64,000 nucleotides of DNA, from positions 2,146,289-2,210,288 of the forward strand of contig NW_021167086.1 in the NCBI RefSeq assembly GCF_003711515.1, written 5' to 3'. The DNA comes from Sodiomyces alkalinus F11 (taxonomy: Eukaryota; Ascomycota; Sordariomycetes; Glomerellales; Plectosphaerellaceae). Position numbers and translations under genes: made by a program. The notes beneath the pieces were generated by a model. That model did no database searches. It was not told the DNA's origin and was given only the letters and a program-made list of their open reading frames with translations. This document shows, piece by piece, positions 33,923 through 46,800 of the stretch (positions within the stretch are counted from its first letter, which is position 1; every line of letters begins with the position of its first letter).

Positions 33923-36900
33923 CGGGCCTACCGCGATACCTACGCGGTTATATTCGGAACCGGAGATAATACCCTTATAATCTAGTCGATTTACTTAGAG
34001 AACTACTAGTTAGCTAGGATCCCCTAGAATACGCCCCTATAAGATATATTCGACACGACACCGCTATAGGGCCGACACGTCGTTATAGGGGACTTTAATC
34101 TATACTACCCCTTATAGGTATAGCCACCACGGTACTACCTCCGAGCTAATACCCTACTTACCCTTACGACCCGGTAGAACCTAGACCTAGTAACCCCCCC
34201 CCGGAATAACTATATAGTACTGCCCGGGCCGGCGTGCTAGTATTATTAACCTTATATAGATAACGTAAAGGCTCCGCTACGACTTTAGCGGCCCGGATAA
34301 GACTATTATCGGGTTAGACTACTACTTATAGATAGCCCGAATCCTTATAAAAACGGATACTACGCCGATTACCGCGACGATACTACTATAGGACCTAGCC
34401 GGGCCCTATTAGGTCTAGAAAGACTTCGACCCCTTATTGGTCCCCTAGCTCGCCGCCACCTAGCTATAGTAGACCGGCCCCCTTATAATACTAGGAGATA
34501 TCGACTTAGTATTAGATAACCTGATAAAAGACCTTACGACTCTAGCCGATAAGGCCGCGCCGCGCCGCCGCGGGGGCACCCCTAAACGCCTATTTACCCC
34601 TTAGTGGAACGCGGAGCTAACCGCCTTTACCTAGAAAGTAAGGCGCCTTTACCGTAGATATATATCCAGAAAGTCCCGGAACCGATAGGATAAGTTCCAA
34701 GAAGCGGAGAGGTGCTAAGATAAGGCCGTGACGGTAGCGAAACGGCTATACTAATAGTACCTACTCTACATAACCGGGAAGGACGATAGCCTCTTTTAGC
34801 AGCTATAGAAATAGGTATAAACTAAAGGGGGAGCTCCGCTAGACCCCTTATTAATACTATTACTATACTAGGACGATAACGATAACCCGGTAACTATATA
34901 CGCAGAGAAAGTCGAAGTCCTTAACCGGAAGTTCTTCCTACCCCCCCTCCTTACCGCCCCTAAGCCCCTAAGCGCGGAATTCTCCCGGAGTAGGATATCT
35001 GCCGCGATATTACCGTAGCGGATATATAGAGACGCCTTAAGAAGACTAAACCCTAAGCGGTACTAGGACTTAACGGACTCCTAGCAGGGGTCCTAAAAGC
35101 GTATAGACCCCCCTTATACTAAAGACTTAGTACTATCTTTATAGCGTGCCTCGAACTAAGCTATTACCCGAAGAGGTACCGCTATATTACCGTGGTAATC
35201 CTTTAGACGGAAGGCCGGCCGCTAGCCGACTATAGGATAGTAAAGGGCTAATAACCGATATTACTCCTTAGTGTAATAGGTAAGGTCCTTAAGGGGATAC
35301 TAGCCGACCGGATCGCTACTATAGCGGAGGAGTATCAGCTCCTCCCGGAGGGATAGATAGGTAACCGGATAGGGCGAAGTATAAAGATAGTAGTATAAAG
35401 AGTTATAAAGGCTATAAGGGCGAGTTAGGCCTATAGCAGTACCGTTTCGATACTCTAACTAGATATTAAAGGAGTATTCGATACTATCCCCTACCCTCGC
35501 CTCCTTAAAGTACTTAAAAGGAAAGGCTTCCCTTAGTAGCTTATTACCCTAATTAGTAGCTTCCTCTAAGACCGTATAGTCTAGCTATTACTTAATAGCG
35601 AAATAGCCCCCCCGCGATACCTCTATAGGGGTATACTATAAGGCTCCCCGATCTCCCCTATCCTTTTTATCCTTTATATTCTTACCCTATACGAAGAATT
35701 AAAAAGGGTCCCTAAAACCATAGTACTAGATTTTACCGATAACACGAATATTATCGCCTTCGGCAGGATAAAGGTATAGACACGGTACCGCCTCGCCGCC
35801 GCGTAGCGGATATACCTAAACTAAGAGATAGCAAGCGGACTATAGTTCGAACTAGCTAAGTATATCTATATCCTTTTTACGAAGTCACGCTAACCCTTAC
35901 CCACCCCGCTTCCCCTTAATACTATTTCGGTGCCGGTAGCGGAGGAGATAAGGCTTTTAGGCGTTTAGCTTAATAGAAAGCTTAATATCCGATCAAATAC
36001 TAAAGAGGTAAATAGCCGACTAGCTACCTAAATATACGCTCTTTTAAGGCTTAGCGCAGTAGTATAGCGGTATAGCTTTATAGACGTAAGAAGACTATAC
36101 CTTATAGTATTACGATTAGTAATCGTCTATTACGCCTTAACCGTCTATAAGATAGGGGCTAGCCCCCGGTATAGCCCTATAGCGGCACTTATAACGGTAT
36201 AGAACCGGTGCCTCCGATTAGTAGCCGGAGCCTATAAAGCCACGCCGGTTAGGGTCCTCGAAAAAAAGACCTTTATCCCCCCCTTAACCTATACCTCTTA
36301 AGCCTAAGTGCCTGGAAGGTCCGCCGGATATAAGAGGAGGAAACCGAAGATAAGATATTAGCCGGAGTATACGCTATAGCGAGACCCTTAGCGGTACCGA
36401 ATCGGTATTATAGGACCTATACGGCCCTTACGTAGATAGCCTAACTTAACGCCCTAATAACCTAGGCCGGAAACGCGGCCCCGAGGAAAGCCCTTATAAG
36501 GGAATAGGGTCGAACCTAGGCAGAGGCATAGAGGCCTTATACCTACGCCATAGCGGCACCGAGCCGCCCCCCGGTATAATACTCCCTCTAGAAATATAAA
36601 GGACTCCTAAAGCTATAGAGTACCGCACGTACCTGAATCAGATTAGAAAAGCTAGGCCTATAGGCCTTCTTAGTAAGAGTAAGGGTGCCAGGATTTTAAT
36701 AATAAGGTGCCCCTATAATAACGGGGGGGGAAAAATAGCGGAGCACGTAATACTTTAATACTAGAATATAACCGAGGAAGAGCGTAGAGAGCTCTTCGGT
36801 GCTATAGGGAGACTACTCACGACTAAAAAGGATTTATACGACGTACTAGACTATAACACTAAAGCCGGGATAATAGCTAAGTGGTTCCTATAACGGAAGA

Positions 36901-38690
36901 GGCTTAAGGACTTTCGCCTTACCCTCGAAGTTATAAAGGCTTACGAAAATAAAGATAATACCGAAGTAAGACCGGAGCGGCGATAAAACGGTATAATGAA
37001 GTAATAGATTATTAATAGGGGTCCTATAAGCCGGGACCCCGGCGGTATTAGCTTAGCACTAATAGGGCGCTATTAGTTATTATTGTCTTTATCGCCCTCG
37101 GTAACGCTAACACCACTCTTAACGTACTTAAGGCCCTATAAGAACTAATTAGCTAACCACTACCGCTAAGGGCCGTAACGGGGCTAAAAGGAGGCCACTT
37201 ATAAAGTATTCTAAAATTAGGTCTATTTTACCCTCTAAACGCCTTATCTAGCGAGATAACTCCTATACCTCCGCTAATACGGTGCCGCCGCGGCTATAAC
37301 CGGAAAGTAACGCCCGGTTTAGGGCCTGGCTAAAAGACCGGGACGCTATCCCTAGGCGCTCCTTAGCCTAAAAGCATATTAGTAAAAGGACTACTACGGT
37401 ATTAAAGGGGGATATTGATAGCAGCGACACCGTCGCTACTAGCGGCCTTTACCGCTATATACGTATTATAGAGATCCATAAAACGCTATTACTACTTTGT
37501 AGTAGCGGAGGGGACCTATTAAGATAATTAGAATACACTACTATAGTATACCTATAGCACCACGGCGGAACTAGCACGACTTATATCCTGATATAGACGC
37601 CGGCTATTAGTATATTAAAAATAGGCTATACTAGTTCCTATAGTATTAGAGCAGGCCTCTACGTCGTCTAGGTATATACTTAACCGCCTACTATAACGTA
37701 TATAACTACCCCAAGTTAGCTACTACGGCACCGCCTTAATACTACCGGGGTTTATATACGGTATAACCCGGATTAAGCCCTTTTATAATAGTTACGATTA
37801 TTATTAGTATTAGCGTTATTATTAGGAGAAGATATCTACGACTATTAGCACGCTGCTATAAAGGTATTACTACGCCACGAAGAGAACTTATATTAAGCTA
37901 CTACTATTAATTACTTATATATATATATAGATCGATACTATACTACTTAGTTAACCCTACGCCACTATACCACCGCGATACTACCCGCGAGACACTTATA
38001 GTAAAACTATAATAGGAAAATAACGAGAATCCTAGAGGGGTTTACTAGTTAGTATAAGCCGTAACGATAAACCTACGGGACCGTAAGCGGGAATAGATTA
38101 GGAGGAAACCTATAACGAAATTATTAGCGTTATAGGAGGAAGAGGGAGGATTAAGGTATAAAGGCGTCGGGGGATATTAACTATTTAATTCTTATAATAG
38201 GGTAGAGCCTTATCCCCTTTACCTACCGCCGGATATAGTAGGAACCTACCTAGGAGAGGCAGGAGGCGCTTACCCCCTTATTCTCTTTATTAACTAAATA
38301 GAAGGAGTAAAAGGCACGATCCTTAAGGGATATAAGGAGACCGAGGCTAAGAGCCGTAGCCGCTGTATAGCGGAAGCGCGGTGGCGCCCCTTAGCCCCCC
38401 GCTCCACCGATAGAGATTAGCTTAGGCTAACTTACCTAACCACTAGCCTGCTTTACTTCCCATTAGCCATTAACCTAAAGGTGAGATCTAGATACGTAAC
38501 GGAGAAGAACCGGGGCTATATCGGCCCCGTAGTGGTACCTCTCCACCTAAGGAAGTATATAGAGGTTTTCCCCGGGCTTTACCCGGGTTTTCCCCTTTAT
38601 AGCTACCCGAGAAGGACCGCTTAGCCTAGGAAGGCTCCTATAGATTAGTTAGGATAGCGGAGTAAGATTAATAATAATAATTAGTATAGC
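33923..38690 (+). pseudogene. LINE-II copy c: ORF2 plus long 3' region
   Basis: The copy starts inside the endonuclease region (IIGDFN-like sequence near 34088). It then carries an RT with GRPLADYRIVKG, LLSVIGKVLKGILADRI, DIKGVFDTI, QGSPISPILFILYI and FTDNTNIIAF (35731-35760), where the second catalytic Asp is Asn. The C-terminal domain follows (LRLEKLGLQAFLVRVRVPGF-like near 36640, KWFL near 36890). About 1.7 kb of apparently non-coding sequence then leads to an AAT-rich tail (38672-38690). ORF1 is absent, so the copy is 5'-truncated. It is RIP-saturated and non-functional. From about 35800 it forms the left arm of a large inverted repeat with copy d. Confidence 0.85.
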
Positions 38691-39512
38691 TCCGGGAACT
38701 AGAAACCTAAGCGCTATAGAGCGGACTTTATTTATAATACCTATTTTCCTTAAGCTAACCTTATAGACCTTTACCGTGGAACTAACCACCGATTAGCCAC
38801 GGATAGCACGGCTATAGGTTCCGCTTTATTAAGGATTATTAGTAAATACTCCCGCCCGACCAGTATCGGATACTAAAGGACGCCCCCCATATACCGCTAT
38901 AGGCGTTAACCTTTTAATAGTAGAATAGTTATAAGAATAGATTAAGGCTTTTAAGTTAAACTAGGAGCGATACTACCTAGCCGGATAACTCTAAGCTTTA
39001 CGGGATAGTAGTAATACCGCAGATATACTATAAGCCCCGGGTAACTAATAGCTAACCCGTAACTACTAGGCTAAGATAGACTACCCTATCCCTAAATAGG
39101 ATAGCTAATCCTAGGAGTAGTACAAGACGTGTATCGAGGACTTAGAGGAATACTTTTACCTTAACTTTAGTAATTTCTAGAGTAATAAAAATAAAAAGTC
39201 TATTTCGCTAGTAATACTCTCCCTTAGGCTATTAGGTCGCGGTAGCGTGCCTAATAACGGTTAATTACTACGTCTAAAGCTATTATAACGACTTAGCAGG
39301 AAATAAAGAACTTTCTTTTAGGGCAGATTATTAACGATAACACCCGCACGATAACCGCCACGGACTAACTATTTAGTAACTCTACTAAGAAAAAAGATAA
39401 GAAGAAATATAACCACTTTCTTAACCAAATTAATCGATTCTTTAATAAGATCCCTATACCTATTAAAGATAACTAGCGTATATAGCTTCTAATCGTTAAG
39501 CTATAATAGCCT
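38691..39512 (+). pseudogene. Gypsy-2 gag fragment (left of LINE-II copy d)
   Basis: The plus strand reads KIDYPIPKQDSQSQEQYKTC then a LEEYFYLNFSNF-like stretch through a Trp/Gln-derived stop, resembling the N-terminal capsid part of Gypsy gag proteins. The same element resumes at 42390, because copy d duplicated its target ATTCGCGACTAT. Confidence 0.6.
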
Positions 39513-39524
39513 ATTCGCGACTAT
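39513..39524 (-). repeat. Target-site duplication of LINE-II copy d, left
   Basis: ATTCGCGACTAT, repeated exactly at 42378-42389 on the other side of the 2853-bp insertion. It contains no CpA/TpG and so could survive RIP unchanged. Confidence 0.9.
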
Positions 39525-42377
39525 TATTATTATTATTATTCTTACTCCGCTGTCCTATCTAATCTATAAGAGCGTAGTTTAGACTATACAGTCCTTCTCG
39601 GCTAGCTATAGAGGGGAAAACCCGGGATCCCGGGGAAAACCTTTATACTCGTCCATAGTTAGAGTAATGCCGTTACGGGGCCGATATAGCCCCGGTTTGT
39701 CCTTTCTGTATATCTGGATTATACCTTTAGGCTAGTGGCTAACGGGAAGGGTAATAGGCTATAGTTTAGGTTAGCCTAGGCCGGTTATTAGTAAGGGGGC
39801 GGGGGCCGAAAAGATGCCGCCGCGTCTCCGCTATATAACGACCGCGGCACGCCGTCTCGGGCCTCCCTGCGTCCCCGGAGATTATATCTATTATTCCTTC
39901 CGTTTAATTAATAAGGAGAAAAGGTAGGGTGGGCGTTCCTGCCTCCCTTAAAGGGGGGGGGGGGTGCCTACTATATCCGGCGGTAGGCATTGAGGGCAGG
40001 GCTCCGCCTATACCCGTAAAGAATAATAGATAGTTAATATAGGGTAAGATCCTCCTCTTCTTCCTCTTTTCCTTCCTATAACGCTATAGAGTTTATTATA
40101 GGTATTCCTTATTATATTCCCGCCTACGGTATTATAGGTCTACAGTCGCGGCGTTATACTAACTAGTAGTAATATTTAGTTCTTTATACTTAATTTATAA
40201 TTTTCTTATCTAATTCTAGTACGTGGTTTATAGTTTATAGGTAGTATTATAGTAATAATAATAACTATTTCGATATTAAGCTTGAGTATCGTCTTAATAT
40301 AAGTATCCCTGTATTATGGTAGTGCCGTGGTAATAGCGTGCTAATAGCCATAGATATCTTTTCCTAGTAGTAATAACCGTTATCATAAATAAGGCACTAT
40401 TCGTGTTATGCCGTATATATTCCCTGGTAATACCGAAATAGTATCGCGGTGGCTAATATATAGCAGTTACATATATTATAGTAAGCGTCTAGGAACCTAT
40501 CCAGATAACGTTAAAGCCTACGCTAATACTACGGGTACCGGTATAGCGTACTTTTAGTGCGCTAATAAGTATCGTCTATATAAGGATATAAGTCGTCTTT
40601 ATACTAATAGGGTGCCGCCGGTATATCGAGGTAGTCTAATTAGTTAATAAGTCCCCTCTGTTACTACAAAGTAGTAGCAGCGTTTTATAGACGTATATAG
40701 TCTTTACTTATTAGTAAAGGCTACCGGTAATAGTAGTATTATTACGGTAAGTAGTCTCCTTTCGATATCGCAGTAACGCCTTACTAATAGCCTATAAGCT
40801 AAGGAGCGTCTAAAGATAGCGGCCTTATCCTTTAGACGGGCTATCGCTCGGGCGCTGCCTTCCGGTTATAGCCGTGGCGGTACCTTATTGGTAGAGGCGG
40901 TTCTATAGATTTTACTCCGCCGTACTTATCGCCTAAAGGGTATAATACGTATTATAATAGACTATTATATGCGTAGTCCCTTTTCGATATCGCTACGGCG
41001 CCTTTATAGTAGTAGTATAGCTAACTAGCTCTAGGGCCTTAAGTATATTCAAAGTAGCGTAAACGCCTCCGAGGGGGTTAATACTACTAGCAAGGAGTAA
41101 AGGGGGCTTCGGCTAATAACGCTTCGATACTATTAGGGTCCCGGCTTATAGGGCCCGTATTTAATACTAAACCGGACCGTTATATCACTTCTTCTATGCT
41201 ACGGTACCGGCGTGCTCTTATAGGCATTTATAACTTTAAGGGCGAGGCGGAAGTCGTTAAGGCTTTTCCGTTATAGGAATTATTTAGCTATTACCCCAGC
41301 TTCTATATTATAGTCTAGTACGTTATATAGGTTGCCTTTAGTCGTAAGTAGTCTCCCTATAGTACCGAAAAGCTCCTTACGCTTTTCCTCGGTTATATCC
41401 TAGTATTAAAGCACTACGTGCTCTGCTATCTCTGCCCCCCTATCGCCGTAAAGGCACCGCGTTATTAGGGATCCCGGTACTCTTATTTTAGCTAGGAAGG
41501 CTCGTAAGCCTAGCTTTTCTAATCTGATCTAGGTAAGTACGGAGCTTTATAGCTTAAGAAGTTATTTATATTTCCGGAGGGAGCGTTATATTAGGGAGTA
41601 GCTTAGTGCCGCTACGGCGTAGATATACAGTCGCTATACTTCCGCCTAGGCCCGACCCTATTCCCTTATAAGGGCCGTCCTCGGGGGCATAGTTCCGGCC
41701 TAGGTTATTAGGGCGGTAAGCTATACTCTATCTACGCGAGGGCGGCGCGGGCCCTGTAATACCGATTCGGTATCGCTAAGGCTCTCGCCGCGGCGTATAC
41801 TCCGGCTAATATCTTATCTTCGATTCCCTCTTCTTATATCTGGAGGATCCTTTAGGCCCTTAGGCTTAAGAGGTATAGGTTAAGGGGGGGGGATAAAGGT
41901 CTTTTTTTCGAGGACCCTAACCGGTATAGCCTTATAGGCTCCGGCGATTAATCGGAGGTATCGGTTCTATCCCGCTATAAGTGCCGCTACGGGGCTGTAT
42001 TAGGGGCCGGCCCTTATCTTATAGACGGTTAAGACGTAATAGGTAATCACTAGTCTTATTACTATAAGGTATAGTCTTCTTCTATCTACGAAGGTATACC
42101 CCTACGCTACCGTACTAAGGCTCGAGAGGGCGTATATTTAGGTGGCTAGTCGGCTTTTTATTTTTTTAGCGTGCCGCCGGAAGTCGAGTTTTCTGTTAAG
42201 CCAGACGCCTAAGAGTCTTATCGCCTCCGCTACTAGTACCGAAGTGGCGCCGAGGGGGTGCGGGGTAGGGGAGGGTAAGCGTGACCTTATAAAGGGAATA
42301 TAGATCTACTTAGCTAGTTCGAACTATAGTCCGCTCGCTATCTCCTAGTCTAGGTAAGTTCGCTACGTGGCGGCGAA
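39525..42377 (-). mobile_element. LINE-II copy d: 5'-truncated, reverse orientation
   Basis: On the minus strand it runs from just downstream of the RT active site (about 42377) through the C-terminal domain to the long 3' region, and ends in an AAT/ATT tail at 39525-39543. It aligns with 35790-38690 of copy c over its whole length. A 12-bp direct duplication of the target flanks it, proving a separate retrotransposition into Gypsy-2. It is RIP-saturated. Confidence 0.9.
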
Positions 42378-42389
42378 ATTCGCGACTAT
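42378..42389 (-). repeat. Target-site duplication of LINE-II copy d, right
   Basis: ATTCGCGACTAT, identical to 39513-39524. Confidence 0.9.
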
Positions 42390-43836
42390 ATAATCGCTAA
42401 AGGATTACCCAAAACTTATACTAAACTTTATTTAATAGTATATAAGGCTAAGCTACTTCGAAATAAAGATACGGCGGAAGATAAGGATAAGGTATTAGCT
42501 TCGTATTCACGGCGGTCTAAGTATTTAGTAGCTATAAACTAAGCCGGTAGTAGTATAAAGAGAAGCCCGTCCCTAGAAGATCCGGAGACCTCCCCTAGAT
42601 AAGAGACGACCCCGAATTAGCCGAAAAGACGCTGTTTAGCGCATATAGAGTATTACTATTATCACTAAAAGGGATATCTTCGTAATGATTACTCGGAACT
42701 AATAGATAGTGATAGCGGTTTAAATACCTTTAGCTTAAACCTAAACCTATAACCCGTGGTCGGTATATAATCTAATATTCATTATACCTAATTTAATAAT
42801 TAGTCTTAGTAATAGGAAAACGCCCCGCCTTATACTAAGCCCTCGGGCTATAGGCTAATCGAAGCTCCTATAGCGTTACAGTAAAGCGGGCGGTAAGTCT
42901 ATACCACGGCTATCCTCGATCAAGCAGCGGATATAAATATTATAGATCGATTTACGTTATAGGAAGGATAGATACCGGATAGACCTTCGTGTTAGGTTTC
43001 TTAGTTAGTAAAGGATAGGACTATATTAACCTATAGAATAATACCTAGCCTTCTCCGGTTAACTAATAGTTAGGGACTAATTAAGATACGCTAGACCGAA
43101 TTTCACGTCTTAGACCTTAACCCTAAGGGGCCGCGAATTATCTATAGCAGACTATAGCTTTCTATAGTTAACCTAACTATTAACTAGCGAGATAATAGCT
43201 AGATATATCGAATTAAATAATATAAATTAGCTCTAGTTAATTTAAGGAAGTAATTAAAGAAGGCCGTATTGAAGTTAATCGCTATTTCAATACTAACTAC
43301 CGAGAAGCCTTATAAAGGGTTAATGTTATATTTAGGATATATAGACGTATAAGAAAAGGAGCCTTAACTAACACGGTTATTAGTATAACTACCCCCTTAA
43401 TACCTTAATTACGTAGATATTTTTAATATCGTACGAGCTAGCTAACTACTAGTCTACTATAAGTAAGACTACCCTATTAAGCTATACGATAATAAAACGC
43501 TACCCCCCGGACTAATCTATCTATTAGCCGTCGCGGAACTAGTAGTCCTATAATAATATATCTATAAGGCTACTCTAAAAAGTTAGATTAGATCGTTAAG
43601 TAGCCCTACGGGCGCGCCTGTTTTATTCGTACTAAAGAAGGGAGGTAAACTTTAACTCTGCGTTAATTACCGGACACTTAACCGCGTTACACGTAAAGAC
43701 CGCACGCTATTACCCCTAATCTATAAGATTTTGGATCGGTTAGCCTCTTTTACTATCTACACTAAATTAGACCTGAAGGATACGTACTACCGCCTACGAA
43801 TACGGGAAGGCGACAGGCATATGTCTTAATTCGTGG
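42390..43836 (+). pseudogene. Gypsy-2 pol: protease region and RT start, truncated
   Basis: The plus strand gives the chromovirus-type lead-in to RT (KTLPPGLIYLLAVAEL, then SPTGAPVLFVLKKGGKL). It continues with LCVNYRTLNRVTRKDRTLLP and YTKLDLKDTYYRLRIREGDR up to about 43830, where LINE-I copy B begins. RT palm motifs after that point, RNase H and integrase are lost. Together with 38691-39512 it is one element split by LINE-II copy d. Confidence 0.85.
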
Positions 43837-46800
43837 GGGGACCTACGTTTTACACGCAAACGCCTTAAACCACCCAAAACTTATATCAATCGATAGCTCA
43901 TTTCAAGCTCTATACATCTATCTATAGCCCTGTATCGCACAGACGCTAATATAGGCGTATTATAAGTGCGAAAATGCCTAGAAATAGGCTCATGGCTCCC
44001 CCGCGTGCGGGGGAAAAGTCTAACATGGCCCGTGCGCCTATGCTAAGAAAGCAGTAAGCCCAGCCACGCAGAGCCGCACCCCCGACCTCCACCTAGCCCT
44101 AACGCCATAAACAACAACCCACTAGCCACAAGACTAGCCATAACAACGCCCCTAACGCCCTTCTCCCTAAGGCCCCTATAACTATAAAGGGCCTAGGGGA
44201 GGTAGATACAGGTAATACCTCTAATATAGAGGATTTAACCCTCGCTACGCCTCTAAATTCGAAAAGGCACCTTAGCCCTTCTATACTTATACCTAGACGT
44301 TTTTCTAGGACCCGAAGCGAATCCCCCTCGGACGTAGAAGCCGAAGGCGTTTTCGAAACGCGCTTTAACGGCCCTCCTGCTTCTAGGGCCCCCCCTGCTG
44401 AAAGACCGAGCCTTTTAGGCTTTAAATAGGCTATAAAGGCGCCTAGAATAGCTAAAGCCCCTGGAGAAACCTCGGCTAAGCCCTAGAAGTCGACTAGTTC
44501 GGCTAGTAAGGCATAGGCTAAGGAACTACTCCAACAGGCTTTTTTAGCTACTTTAATAGGCCTATACCCTCGACCCTGCCCCCTAGATTAAGGCCCTATC
44601 TGTAGGGCTTAAATCTATTATCGACGGCGTACTAGAAGGCTCCTAGCCACTTACTCTCCAATAGAAGGTCGACGAGCTAGCCTAGGCAGTTCGTAGGCTT
44701 ATAGAATTGTCTAAACCCCTTTATAGCGAGGCTTTAAAGGGGCAAAAAAGGCCTTATAGCACCCTAGGCCCCTATTTTAGGGGCGCTAGCACCTTTAGCC
44801 TAGATCCCCTTGGCACCCCTCCTAATAGACCCTAATAAGGTCCCTAGGGTTATTCTATAACCTACGGCAGGGGCAGAGATTCCAAGGGAAAACTTCCACC
44901 CCCTCGCGCTTCGAAATAAGCTTAATAAGGCCCTAGAATTCCCTGTAGTTACGGCCGTTAGCCGGTCGACTAACGGGAACCGTATTTTAACCCCAGGGCC
45001 GAAATACAGCGTTTAATAGCTGCTAAACTCGCAGAATCAGTGGTTTGAAGAGCTAAACCTCCCTCTCCAGCCTTCTAGCCTATAGGCGACTAGTTTGAGC
45101 TTATTATTAAATAAGTGCCTTCTAGAGACTTTAGGGCTAGGGGTAGCGATACTCCCTTACCCGACTCCTCCGAGCCGCCGTAAAAGGCCCTTAACCGAAG
45201 CCTATAATAGGGCCTAGGTCTACAGAACCGAGCCACTAAAATCGGCACCTTTAACCCTATTAGGGTAGTAGGGAAGCCTCGGTGGCTAGGGGCTCTAAAC
45301 GCGTTCTACGCCATAGTAGTTATTTCTGTGCCCTCCACTAAAGAACAGAAGTACTGCCTAAAACAGGAGCTCTATATAGCCGGCTAACGGCTAAAGGTCT
45401 ATAAATATAGGCCTATAACCCCTAGAACCCAGTGCTCTAACTACTAGAATTTCGGGTATACCCGAGGGACCTATAAAGGCCTAGTTTCCTGCCCTATCTA
45501 TACCGTTAAAGAATATAGGGAGGAATACCACTACTATAACGAGTGTGAAGAATACGGAGACTGCGAGTATAAGACCTATAAGTGCTATAACTACGAGGGA
45601 GATTATCCCCCCTTTAGCAGGCACTACGAGGTCTTTCAAGCTATAAACCCCTAATTCTATTCTATAAATAAAGGGCCTTATACTTTGAGAGATATCCGGT
45701 TTATTTAATATAACGTCGATAAACAGGCCCCGACATAAAATACTATCCTAGAAGAGGCTTCAGAGGCTTCGGGTAATATAGTCCTTACTTAGGAACCAGC
45801 CTGCGTCTTAATACTAGAAGGGTAGTTTATTCGAAAACACCCTGCTTTCTGTACCGTTATACCTATATTCTAAAAAACCTAGTTTTCCCCTATAAAGCCT
45901 AGGGTCCTTACTTATATAAGAAAGGGCTTCAGTATCGATTTTGTATACCGCGACGACTTTCTAAACGATATAGACGCGTAGACTATAGAGGTTTATTATC
46001 TATAGACCTTCTATATTCTACACGTTTATAATTAGATAGAATCGGACCCCGAAATAATAGGCCGAGGGCGGCCCCCTAGCCCTACCCCTTCTACCTCTTC
46101 CACTTCTATCTCTTCCACTTCTTCTTCCTCTTTTCCCTCTTTTTCACGCCCTAAAAGCCGGCCCTGGACCGAGGATCGAGTGCTTTAGGGCCTGTAGGTC
46201 CCTAAGCCTACCTTTATTATAGGGGACTTTAACAGAAACCACTAGTAGCAGAACGGAGTAGCTACTAACTAGGCTTTTATTAAGGCCTAGGCCCTAGTAG
46301 ACTGGTTAGATAGCCTTAGAGCTACCTATTTAGTAGATTCTAAAGAAGTTAACCTAAATAGGGGGACCTTTTTTAGGTCTAATATTCGTTAAGAGTCGGT
46401 TATAGACCTGGCCTTTTACACGCCCGGTTTCGATCGTCTCCGCTTCGATAAGTAGGAATATATCGAAAATACCACCTCTTTACACTGTGCTATCCTCCTT
46501 TCGGCTATAGTTTTAGGCCCTAAAGGTCCTATAAATCGGTCCCTCCTACCGGCTTATAACTATAAGCTAGTAGATTAGGACCTTTTGACTTCGACCTTAT
46601 AAAGCCTCGCACCTAGCCTCGGCTAGCACCTTTAACAGGCTATTAACGCCTCGGACTAGGATTCTTTAGACCGCTGTCTTTCGGATACTATTACCCTAGC
46701 GCTTAAGGCTTTAGTGCCTAAGTTACGGGTAGTAGAGCGTTCGAAGCCGTGGTGGACTAAAGAGCTAAAAGCCCTACGAAAATCAGCTAATAGGGCCTTT

